Of a stretch of DNA of 64,000 nt, positions 12,501 to 23,380 are shown piece after piece; position 1 is the stretch's first letter; every line of letters begins with the position of its first letter. Source of the DNA: Calliphora vicina (taxonomy: Eukaryota; Arthropoda; Insecta; Diptera; Calliphoridae); contig NC_088782.1 in the NCBI RefSeq assembly GCF_958450345.1, positions 119,522,046 through 119,586,045 of the forward strand. The letters are read 5' to 3'. A program made the translations under genes and the position numbers. A model generated the notes under the pieces. That model searched no databases. It was not told the DNA's origin and saw only the letters and a list, made by a program, of their open reading frames with translations.

Positions 12501-12680
12501 AGGAAATTATGTTGGCTCAATAAAAATATATAAATGGATTTATTAGCTAAAATTTTTTTTAACAATTTTTGAAAAATAAAAATTTTGTGTTACTAAAAAG
12601 TTTGCTTAAATTAACTGCATTTAATTAAACAAAAATAAGATATATTATACATCATTAAAAAGTTAATTGTGTTTTGTAAC
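9560..12680 (+). repeat. Satellite family A, array 3 (plus), about 173-bp monomer
   Basis: About 19 units. The box TATATCAATGGAAAGCTAAT plus TGTGTCTGCTATT, or TTGTATATCAATGGATAGGA plus AATTGTGTCTAC, recurs near 9585, 9760, 9930 (partly deleted), 10090, 10265, 10437, 10605, 10783, 10955, 11115, 11290, 11460, 11625, 11800, 11980, 12140, 12315, 12495 and 12640. Each monomer also has AGCTGTTATTTAGAGGCAAT and AAAAAGTTTTAATAGTTT, or diverged forms. Variation grows toward both ends, while the centre is nearly uniform. Confidence 0.92.
10490..11330 (+). repeat. Homogenised core of family A array 3
   Basis: Monomers in this stretch are nearly identical. The string GCCTATGGACAAATGAAAAT is at 10576, 10749 and 10921 (spacing 173 and 172) and close by in the following units. 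ATTTATCACAAGCTGTTATT also repeats without change. Outside this block units differ at many positions. This is the pattern expected from recent local unequal exchange or amplification. Confidence 0.8.
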
Positions 12681-12689
12681 TAAAAATAT

Positions 12690-13265
12690 ATATTAAATTT
12701 CATTTGTTTAAAATTTTTAAAACAATTTTGTTAAAAGAAAAAAATGGAAAAAAAAATGTTAGTACTAAACTTTGTTACATGATATCTCATTTTATAATTA
12801 AACTTCTTCAGTCTTTAATTACATAATTTGAAAGCCTAAGTCTTGCTTTAATAATAAGCCAAGTTTCATATTAATAGGCCTAGTAATTCAAAATTTTTCG
12901 TAATTTGAAAATTTTTTATTAAAGAAAATATTTTTTCCTTGAGATGCCTTGGTTTGGCTTAATAAATTTTAGTTTGAAAACAATTATAATGAAAATTTTA
13001 AACCATATTTCAAAAGCTTACTACTTTCTCTATTTATAGAGAAAGTTTTATAGAAATCGGCTTTAAAGTTTAGAAGATTTAAGTATTTAAAGAAAAGTTA
13101 CAGATTATCAAGTTTGTCTCCATACAACTCAGTTTGAGTTCAAGCCTAAGTTTGTCTCAATTAAACTTAAGTACATGTTAACTCATATTTCAAAAGCTTA
13201 AAGCTTGCTCTATTTATATAAGAAATTTTATAAAAATCATTTTAAAACTTTACAAGATTTGGCTA
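12690..13265 (+). repeat. Diverged A+T-rich segment with a 180-bp direct duplication
   Basis: CATATTTCAAAAGCTTA followed by CTCTATTTATA and AAATTTTATARAAATC occurs near 13003 and 13183. TTTGTCTC and GCCTAAGT strings also recur at 12830-13160. It is probably the decayed edge of a tandem array with unit length near 180 bp. I cannot link it confidently to a named family here. Confidence 0.5.
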
Positions 13266-14111
13266 TTAACAACTTTTGCTTTTGACTGTAATAGCAAAAA
13301 GTTTTTCTACAATTTTTTCTGCTGCGTCCACAAAATAAAAAAAAAATAAAATAAAACAGGTGAAAATGTTGTTACAAGAAAAAAACTCCCCTTGTTTTTC
13401 TTTGATGATGGCACGGAAAGAAAAAAGTTTCCAGAAAAACAACAACAACAACTGGGAAATGCTACAAAAAGAGGAAACAAAAAACAGGCTTGCTTTTGTA
13501 CTTCTTGGTTTGGTTTTATGTGATGGAACGTAATCTCATAATAATAAATTCCTTCCGTGCAATTTCAGATAAAAAACTCAAGCACACACACACACACATA
13601 TGCACGCATAATCGTACTAACAAACACCTTTACAATTTACTTTTTTTACATTGAAAGCCAACGCGGAAATGTTCATTTTCAGTTGATGTTTTTAAAGTTT
13701 GTATTTAAAAAACTTTTTTTCCACTTTCAGCCTGCTACAGTTTCTCTACACTTCCATTTTCATACAGTATAATATCATTGATGTGGTTACAAATATTTTT
13801 ACATTGTGTTTGCAGCCTGTTTTTTTGCGTTCACCGAGAGGATTAAACTTATTTTTTTGTATACATTTGCCTGTGAACCCCCCCCCATCCCCAGCTGGGG
13901 CATCACAAAAGTAAAAGCCAACAACCCATATTTCTAAAACTCAATTGTATTAAATTTAAGAAAAACGACAACTAAGTTTGTTTTATTTTTATGAAATTCC
14001 TTAGTGTTACAGGTGAAAAATTGTAAAATGCGTGTCGTGGCATTTCAACAAAAGGCAAATGTTTTTGCTGTTCTTTTTTCCGTTTCACACGACTGTGTGT
14101 GGAAAACTAAA
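13266..14111. other. Non-repetitive spacer with CA repeat and C-rich palindrome
   Basis: Slightly less A+T-rich than its surroundings. It contains a (CA)n run at 13583-13598, a C homopolymer near 13878-13886, and the 12-bp palindrome CCCCAGCTGGGG at 13889-13900. TTTCACACGACTGTGTG near 14084 recurs in diverged form inside the following array (15130, 15585), so the last part may already belong to it. The short open frames here have no recognisable domain. Confidence 0.5.
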
Positions 14112-16975
14112 ATATGTAACACATATTTTATTGGTTTAAATAAATTTGAATTTTTCTAGGAAATTGATGTGTTAATGATGCAAATAAAGTGGGAAAATGA
14201 AAAGGTATTCTTTGTTTTAATGATTATTTTATAACTAAAAGTAATAAAAAGTAGTTTATTTAAGAATTCTTTTAAAGTTTTTAATAAAGTTTCGATATTT
14301 GATGAAAAATCTTAATAAAAATGAATTTTTTTCAAAAAGTACTTTTTTGGTACTTTTTTTAAAGTTCCTTAAAAAGTACTTTTTTGTAAAATTTCCATTT
14401 AAATGAATTAATACTACTTAATAAGATAAAATTTTTGGTTCCGGACATTATTTAACCAAAAAAGTACTATTTTTGGTACTAATCAAAAAGTACTTTTACA
14501 GATATTTTAAAATATTGTGAAAAAATTGTTCTCAAATAGTTAGTACTTTTAAAAAAATTATATTTTTGGTACTATTTGAAGAGTAGTATTTTTAGTACTT
14601 TTTAAAAAAGTAGTATTTTTGGTACTTTTTAAAAATAAGAAATTGATGTGTTTAAACTTTAAAGAAGCAAATAAAGTGGGAAAAATTAAAGGTATTTTTT
14701 GTTTTAATGATTATTTTATAACTAAAAGTAATAAAAAGTAGTTTATTTAAGAAATCGTTTAAAGTTTTTAATAAAGTTTCGATATTTGATGAAAAATCTT
14801 AATAAAAATTAATTTTTTCAAAAAGTACTTTTTTGGTACTTTTTAAAAAGTACCTGGAAAAGTACTTTTTTTTGTAAAATTTTCATAAAAAATGGGTTTG
14901 AATGAATTAATACTACTTAATAAGATACAATTTTTGGTTCCGCACATTATTTATCCAAAAAAGTACTATTTTTGGTACTATTCAAAAAGTACTTTTACAG
15001 ATATTTTAAAATATTGTTAAAAAATTGTTCTCAAATAGTTAGCACTATTAAAAAAAATACTATTTTTGGTACTATTTGAAGAGTAGTATTTTTAGTACTT
15101 TTTAAAAATAACATAAAAAACTGAATTTTTTACATGACTGTGTGAACGCATATGCTTTTTGTTTAAATAAATTTGAATTAATAGAGTTTCGATTTTTGAT
15201 GAAAAATCTTAATAAAAATTATGTTTTTCAAAAAGTACTTTTTTGGTACTTTTTCTAAAGTATCCTTGAAAAGTACTTTTTTGTAAAATTTTCATAAAAA
15301 ATGGATTTAAAGTAATTAATACTATCTAAAAATATAATTTTTTTGGTTTCGTACAAAAATGTACTATTTTTTGTATAATTTATCTAAAAAAGTACTTTTT
15401 TTGGTACTATTAAAAAAGTACTTTTACAGATATTTTAAAATATTGTGAAAAAATTGCTCTCAAATAGTTAGCACTATTAAAAAAATACTATTTTTGGTAC
15501 TATTTAAAGAGTAGTATTTTTAGTACTTTTTAAAAAAGTATGATTTTTGATACTTTTTAAAAATAACATGAAAAACAATATTTTTCACACGACTGTGAGT
15601 GTCAAATCTTAATAAAAAATTATTTTTAAAAAAGTACTTTTTTGGTACTTTTTCAAAATTACCTAGAAAAGTAGTTTTTTGTAAAATTTCCATAAAAACT
15701 CGTTTTAAATTAATTACTAGAACTTAAAAATATAAAATTTTTGATTCCGGACATTATTTATCAAAAAAGTACTATTTTTGGTACTATTCAAAAAGTACTT
15801 TTACAGGTATTTTAAAATATTGTGAAAATTTGTTTTTTAAATAGTTAGTACTACTAAAAAAATAAAATTTTTGGTACTATTAAAGATGTGAAGTTTTGGT
15901 ACTTTTTAAAAAAAGTAGTATTTTTTAAAAAAAAATTTGCAAAAAGCACCTTAAAATCATTTTTTGGTATAAAGAATTAATAAAAAAGCATTTTTCCCAA
16001 AAAGTACTTTTTTTGGTACTTTTTGAAAAGTAACTATTAAAACAAAATTTTCCTAAAAACTGCATTAGAAAATCTTACTAAAGTATTTAAAACTACTTAA
16101 AATAGTTTTTTATTTGCAATATTTAAAAAAAGTACTAATTTTGGTACTATGTAGTTGAAAAAGTACTATTTTGAGTACTACCTAAAAAGTACTTTTAATT
16201 ACTTTTAGATGTATATTAAAATATTTTCAAAATTAGCTCTCAAATAGTACTACTACTTTGAAATTGGGGGTAATTTTGGTACTTTTTTAAAAAAGTAGTA
16301 TTTTTTTTAAACATTGCAAAAAGTAACTAAAAAAAGTACTAATTTTGGTACTATGTAGTTGAAAAAGTACTATATTGAGTACTACCTAAAAAGGACATTT
16401 AATTGCTTTTAGATGTATATGAAAATATTTTCTACTTTGAAGTTGGGGATAATTTTGGTACTTTTTAAAAAGTAGTATTTTTTTTAAAAAGTTTCCGAAA
16501 AGCACCTTAAAATCAGTTTTTGGTATAAAGAATTAATAAAAAAGCATTTTTCCCAAAAAGTACTTTTTTGGTACTTTTTGAAAAGTAACTTTAAAACAAA
16601 ATTTTCCTAAAATCTGTATTAAAAAATCTTACTAAAGTAGTCACAACTGATTAAAAAAAGTTTTTTTGGGCACTATTTAAAAAAGGTACTAATTTTGGCA
16701 CTATATATTTCTAAAAGTACTATTTTGGGTACTATTTTTTGATGCTATTGAGAACTAAGTAAAAATACTTTCTCACTTTTTAATTAATTAAAAAAATTTT
16801 CACTCAAATAGTTAGTACTATTTTTAGTACTTTTTTAAAAGTAGTACCTAAAACATTAAAAGTAAATTATTGATATTATTTTGAAATTATTTCACTATAT
16901 ACATAATAATTGCCCTTTTGGTACTTTTTTTAAAAAAGTACTTTTTTGGTACTTTTTGGAAATTTCTTTTATTAT
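14112..16975 (+). repeat. Satellite family E, array 1 (plus), GTAC-palindrome rich
   Basis: Monomers of about 380-500 bp. The landmark AAAAAGTACTTTTACAG followed by TATTTTAAAATATTGTGAAA lies near 14485, 14985, 15412 and 15788, with degenerate versions near 16185 and 16390. Each monomer contains many AAAAAGTACTTTTT strings, each a perfect 14-bp palindrome, often paired as GTAC-TTTTTTG-GTAC with centres 11 bp apart. Two units begin with GAAATTGATGTGTT (14160 and 14640). Units shorten and degrade toward 16.9 kb. The first bases, ATATGTAACACATATTT (14112-14128), recur at the start of array 2. Confidence 0.88.
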
Positions 16976-18343
16976 AATTTTCCTTTTTATTTTATGAATT
17001 TTTACGTACTACTTTAAAGGTGAAGGCTATTAAAACAATATTTCTGTAATATTTTTTTGCTCTTACCTGATTTTACATAATTTTTTTTTCTAATAACAAA
17101 AATATCATTGTTACTTGGTTTATTTAAACAATTTTACTGCAAATTCTGCAAATATTTGCTTTATTTATTAACAACAGCCCAAAAGCATGCATTAAAATTA
17201 ATAACCTAAAAGTATGCCATGCTTTTTTCCATAATATATTAATAAAACCATTGCCCTACCTCCCTAAATGAAACTAAATGTTAGTAAACCATTAATAATT
17301 TGAAATATTTCGAAAATTTAAATTGAAAATAAAACTAAAAATGCCAATTCTAGTCAATTTTCATTAATATAATGGCATTTAAATCCAGAAATACCAAACA
17401 ATTCCAGTTAAACAATTTCCATAAATTTTTTATTTAGCCTAAAAGTATGCTGTCTAAAAGTAAAGAGAATGACATGAAATAAGCAAAAGATTTATTAGTA
17501 TTTATGTTCAGGCGCATAGATTTAACAATATAAAGAATTAAATCACTAGTACTTATATACATATATGTGAAATATATATTTTACCCTTTTCTCTCTAATA
17601 ATTTTCAAATTAGTGTAACAGAGTTTTGTTAGCTTAAAATAGAAAAATAATAAAACACACTCACACAGAGGCACAGACACACACACACACACGTCGAAAG
17701 CCATAAAAAGGAGCAACCATCATTTGTTCATTGATGGTGCCGAACAACTAACAAAAAAAAAAAAAACTGAACAATAAACTGTAGATGAAAGCCATGAATG
17801 AAAGGTAAAGAGAGGGAGTAAAGAGGAAGGATGTAAGGATATGAAAATAAAAGGTAAAAACTGCTAGTTATAATAAATGTTGAAAAGAACACCTGTAAGT
17901 GATGTTCATGGTGTGTAGTAAATAATTAATTTTTCTGGATTTTATTTATGGTTTAACAGAGCTGTGGTTTGTCTACAATAATACTAGTGGCTGCTCTTGT
18001 AACAGCACAGCAACAACAAGAAAAACAACAACAATTTATAAGCACTTAAATACAACTAAATAGTTTTTCCAACTTGTGGAACTCAATTTGCCACAAACCC
18101 TCAACACAACTGTCGAAAGCATTAACAAAAAAAAAACTGGGAAAGGTATAAGAGTTAAGGGATTTATTCAATGCGAAAGTAAACAAAAAAATATATTAGT
18201 AGAAGTGTTATATATTGATGTGAATGCTGTACCGAAGTTTTGAGGGATAATAGGATACTTTAGCTGAATGTAACATATAAATAGAGAATTTGAGAAATTT
18301 CCATTATTTCAAGTTTGCCTTATGAAATTTTCAGTTCTAACTG
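16976..18343. other. Non-repetitive spacer with CA-rich tract
   Basis: No coding region is visible. It contains two copies of the dispersed 13-mer CCTAAAAGTATGC (17205-17217 and 17438-17450), a CA/GACA-rich tract at about 17654-17692, an A run near 17752-17766, and CAACAACAAGAAAAACAACA near 18010. Confidence 0.55.
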
Positions 18344-19970
18344 AATTCAGCTAGCTGAATTGGAAGAACTATGCATTTGGGTTTAATTCAGCTAGCTGGA
18401 TTTGAAGAAAATTTAATTTATGAATAATTCAGCTAGCTGAATTTGAAGAATACTGCATTTGAACCATATTCAGCTAGCTGAATTTAAATTATTAAGCATT
18501 TAAACCTAATTCAGCTAGCTGAATTTGAAGAAAATTGCATTTAAGTCTAATTCAGCTAGCTGAATATGAAGAAAATTAAAATATTTTTAAAGTATTAAGC
18601 ATTTAAGCACAATTCAGCTAGCTGAATTTGAAGAAAAATGACTTTCAGCCTTATTCAGCTAGCTGAATTCCAGAAAATTTAAATATTTTATAATTTTATC
18701 ATGTTTTCTTATTAGATATTCAATTTGAACTTAATTCAGCTAGCTGAATTTGAAGAAGAATTAATTTAAATCTAATTCAGCTAGCTGGATTTGAAGTGTT
18801 AAGCATTTGAGTCTAATTCAGCTAGCTGAATTGAAAGAAAAATACATTTAGATACAATTCAGCTAGCTGAATTTGAAGAAAATTGCATTTTAGTTCAATT
18901 CAGCTAGCTGAATTTGAAGAAAATTGCATTTTAGTTCAATTCAGCTAGCTGAGTTTGAAGAAAATTACAGTTTAGTTCAATTCAGCTAGCTGAATTTGAA
19001 GAAAATTGCATTTTGGTTCTATTCAGCTAGCTGAATTTGAAGAAAATTACATTTTAGTTCAATTCAGCTAGCTGAATTTGAAGAAAATTAGATTTTAGTT
19101 CAATTCAGCTAGCTGAACTTGAAGTAAATTGCATTTAAGTCTAATTCAGCTAGCTGAATTTGAAGAAAATTACATTTTAGTTCAATTCAGCTAGCTGAAT
19201 TTAAAGCACTAAGCATTTAAGCACAATTCAACTAGCTGAATTTGAAGAAAATTACACTTTTGTTCAATTAAGCTGGCTGAATTTGAAGGCAATTGTATTT
19301 GAGTCTAATTCAGCTAGCTGAATTTGAGAAAATTTAATTATTTTATAATTTTACCATATTTTCATATTACATATTCAATTTTAACTTAATTCAGCTAGCT
19401 GAATTTGAAAAAAAATACATATAGATATAATTCAGCTAGCTGAATTTAAGGACTTATGCATTTAGCTCTAATTCAGCTAGCTGAATTTAAGGACTTATGC
19501 ATTTAGCCCTAATTCAGCTAGCTGAATTTGATGAAAAATATATATCAATCTAATTCAGCTAGCTGAATTTGATGAAAAATATATATTAATCTAATTCAGC
19601 TAGCTGAATTTGATGAAAAATATATTTTAATTTAATTCAGCTAGCTGAATTTGATGAAAAATATATATTAGTTTAATTCAGCTAGCTGAATTTGATGAAA
19701 AATATATATTTATCTAATTCAGCTTGCTGAATTTAAAGTTTTAAGCATTTGAGTCTAATTCAGCTAGCTGAATATAAAGACAATTACATTTTAGTCTAAT
19801 TCAGCTAGCTGAATTTGAGAAAATTTAAATATTTTTTTAATTTTACCATGTGTTCTTATTAAATATTTAATTTTAACATAATTCAGCTAACTGAATTTGA
19901 TGAAAAGTATACTTTAATCTAATTCAACTAGCTGAATATGAAGAAAATAGTATTTGAGTGCAATTCAGCT
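18344..19970 (+). repeat. Family F array 1: 18-bp perfect palindrome every 41 bp
   Basis: AATTCAGCTAGCTGAATT, identical to its own reverse complement, is repeated nearly 40 times. Central cytosines at 19515, 19556, 19597, 19638 and 19679 are exactly 41 bp apart, and 18901 to 18942 is also 41. Spacers are A/T-rich (TGAAGAAAATTGCATTTAGT and similar) and far more variable than the palindrome. At about 18660-18735, 19311-19392 and 19808-19880 the spacing doubles to about 80-81 bp, filled by a shared longer spacer (TTTTATAATTTTACCAT...). Every palindrome contains an NheI site (GCTAGC) and two AGCT sites. The last unit is cut off at 19962-19970. Confidence 0.97.
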
Positions 19971-21724
19971 ATTTCATAATTTAAGCAGGTTTTCTTTTTT
20001 GCTATAAATATAAACCTTGAAGTTCGTTAATACTGAACCTTTCAACAATTTCTTAACCCCCCCACATAAAATAAATTTGTTATGAATTGCACATTTTTAA
20101 CGGTCTGGTAGTTTGCTTTGGTTTACCTTCATTTTTAAAGAATTTTTATGTTTTGTTTTGTTTCGCTCTCTCTCTCTTTCTCTCCCCCTTAAACTTATAT
20201 TACAGTAATGAAGTTTGTGCTATTGTTTAAGGTTTGTAAGTAAAGCATACTTTTAGGTATAATAACGTTAAACTGCTGTTAAGTTGGCATTGTTAGTACC
20301 TGTGCACTAAAAAGGTTTCATAGCTAAGATTTTTGATTTATTATCGTTTTATGTGTTAAATTATCTATCCTGTGTGGCAAGTTTTTTTTTTTTGGATTGC
20401 AATACAATGGATTGTGTTATAATAGAGTGTGTTGTTATTGTAGTTTTTGGGTCTTTGTTTCAACTATTTTATCTGGAAGTTATATTTTTTTCTCTTATTA
20501 TTTTCTTTTAGTAATTTGTTTCAATCAGTTACAAAGTTTTGTTTCGTTAGTTATTATGTTACAATATTGTTTTTTTTGTGGAACATTGTATGATGTTATG
20601 AAATATTAAGTTATGAATTACTTAAGAGTTTGACTTTGGCAGAGGGAAAAGGACAAAAGGATAACTAGTGATAAGCGAGGGTGGAGAGAAAAGGATAATC
20701 TCAAAATTAGAGAACGAAATCTTGTTCATTCTAGAACTTTGAACACCATCCTCTTTATTTTTGTAATATTTCTTTTTCTCTGCAACAATTTCATTTAAAA
20801 GATAAATTACTACAGCAAACTATGATGTTTTACAGCAATTTGATAGATAGATTTCACAAGAAATTTAGGTCACTTTCTGCAATAAATTTGTCCAGAATTA
20901 CTACATTACAAAACTACTTAGAACTTTCAAAATCCTAGCAACAACCTTAAGGAATTTCTTTTGCAATTTTGTTATATGTATGCATGAGTAATTAATATTT
21001 TCATATTTATTAAACCGAAAATGTTCAATGAATGCGAGTATTAATGCATAAAGAGTCTGTCAAGTGTAAGTTTGGGTTAAAGTTAAAATTCACTCAAATG
21101 TAATTAATATTGCTTTAAAATTAAATCAAAATCTAATACTAATAAGGCCTATAGAAATCCTACACCAATGACAAATAATAGTTTTCTTATTAATCTCAAA
21201 TAATAAAACAATATCTCACAAAAACACTTTGACCCTAAATATATACTGTCAAATTTATTTTACTACAATTCAATACGTGCTTAATTGTAACCATCCTTCT
21301 CTTCGTACAGTATCATCATCATTATTATTTATAAGCATCATATTATTGTGTCATAATTTTACACACAAAGCATGCACATGCATGCTTACATATAACAATG
21401 CCAATAATAACATTGTAATAATATTTGCATATGTACGCTTACATAAACACATATGTGTGTATGAATATCAAGGACCAGACATGTGCACAAAACATGACCA
21501 ATAATAAACAAACATTTATAAGCAAAACATAAACACAAATAAAGCATAAATTTAAATAATATTTAACAAGCTCATTTTTGTTGAAGATGACAATGACATG
21601 ACATGATAACACAATTCAAAAACTAAACTACAATACATATCAAAATATATAAAATATTTGCTACGAATTATTTGAATAAAAGTAATTTTTTATAAAATTA
21701 TACATTCAAATTGCATTTGAGTGT
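19971..21724. other. Non-repetitive spacer between the two palindrome arrays
   Basis: No gene or array. Contains a CTCTCTCTCT tract near 20166-20188, the dispersed 13-mer GCATACTTTTAGG at 20245-20257, and an alternating purine-pyrimidine stretch GCATGCACATGCATGC near 21369-21384. An 82-residue-class open frame here has no recognisable domain. Confidence 0.5.
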
Positions 21725-23380
21725 AATTCAGCTGGCTGAATTTGAGAAAATTTCAATATTATTTAATTTAAACATGTGTTCTTTAATACATATTAAATTT
21801 TAGTTTAATTCAGCTAGCTGAATTTGAAGAAAAATGCATTTAATCGAAGAGAACTACTTTTAAACCCAATTCAGCAAGCTGAATTTGAAGAAAAATACAT
21901 TTAATTGCAATTCAGCTAGCTGAATTAGAAGCAAAATGAATTTAAACCCAATTCAGCCAGCTGAATTTGAAGAAAAATACATTTAATCGCAATTCAGCTA
22001 GCTGAATTAAAAGAAAATTTAATTTGAACCCAATTCAGCTAGCTGAATTTAATGGAAACTACATTTAAACCCAATTCAGCTAGCTGAATTTGAAGATAAA
22101 TACATTTAAACCTAATTCAGCTAGCTGAATTAGAAGACAAATGAATTTAAACCCAATTCAGCCAGCTGAATTTGAAGAAAAATACATTTAATCGCAATTC
22201 AGCTAGCTGAATTAAAAGAAAAATTAATTTGAACCCAATTCAGCTAGCTGAATTTAATGGAAACTACATTTAAACCCAATTCAGCTAGCTGAATTTGAAG
22301 ATAAATACATTTAAACCCAATTCAGCTAGCTAAATTAGAATATAAATACATTTAAACCCAATTCAGCCAGCTGAATTTAAAGAAAAATGCATTTGAAGCC
22401 AATTCAGCTAGTTGAATTTGAAGAAAAACTAATTTAATCGCTATTCAGCTGGCTGAATTCGAAGAGAAATACATTTAAACCAAATTCAGCAAGCTGAATT
22501 AGAAGAAAAATACATTTAAACCTAATACAGCTTGATGAATTTAAAGAGAACTACATTTAAACTTTATCCAGCTAGCTGAATTTTGAAGCGAAATACATTT
22601 AAAGCCAATTCAGCTAGCTGAATTTGAAGAAAAATGCATTTAATAGCAATTCAGCTAGCTGAATTATAAGAGAACTGTTTTTAAACCCGATTCAACTAGC
22701 TGAATTTGAGGCAAAATACATTTAAGCCCAATTCAGCTAGCTGAATTTAAAGAAAAATGCATTGAATCGCAATTAGGCAAGCTGAATTTGAAAAGAACTA
22801 CATTTAAACCCAATTCAGCTAGCTGAATTTGAAAAGAACTACATTTAAATCCAATTCAGCTAGCTGAATTTGAGGAAAAATGCATTTAAACCCAATTCAG
22901 CTGGCTGAATTTAAAGAAAAATGCATTTAATAATAATTCAGCTAGCTGAATTGGAGAATATTTAATTATTTTATAATTTAATTAACAATTTTTTAATGCA
23001 TATTGAATTTTAGTTTAATTCAGCTAGCTGAATTTGAAGAAAAGTGCATTCATGCCCAATTCAGCTAGCTGAATTAGTGAAGATTTAAGTTTTTTATAAT
23101 TTAATCAAGTGTTCTTTATTAAATATTGAATTTTAGTTAAAATCAGCTAGCTGAATATAAAGAAAATTGCTTTTGAGTCTAATTCAGCTAGCTGAATATA
23201 AATAAAATTGCATTTGAGTCTAATTCAGCTAGCTGAATTTGAAGAAAATTGCATTTGAGTCTAACTCAGCTTGCTGAATTTAAGAAACTTTCATTATTTT
23301 ATAATTTTAAATACTTTTTATTGTTTAATTTTGAATTTCAGCTTAATTCAGAAATTAGAGCCTAATTCAGCCAGCTGAAT
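21725..23380 (+). repeat. Family F array 2: 18-bp palindrome every 41 bp
   Basis: Same palindrome and 41-bp period as array 1 (central cytosines 22036, 22077 and 22118). The typical spacer differs: TGAAGAAAAATACATTTAAA followed by CCC. Box variants are commoner, including CAGCCAGCTG and CAGCTGGCTG, which are reverse complements of each other, and TTCAGCAAGCTGAA. Double-length spacers recur near 21735-21810, 22950-23020, 23075-23145 and 23280-23345. A block around 21900-22080 is repeated near 22140-22310. The array runs without a gap into a family E array at 23379. Confidence 0.96.

Noticed and set aside
13557..13914. Possible exon in a less A+T-rich patch
   Set aside because: Two overlapping frames compete, the sequence is CA-repeat and T-rich, and no codon periodicity or domain is recognisable.
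18344..23380. CRISPR array (regular short repeats with spacers)
   Set aside because: The repeat is a palindrome in eukaryotic A/T-rich DNA, the spacers are related to one another, and no cas genes exist. It is a minisatellite.
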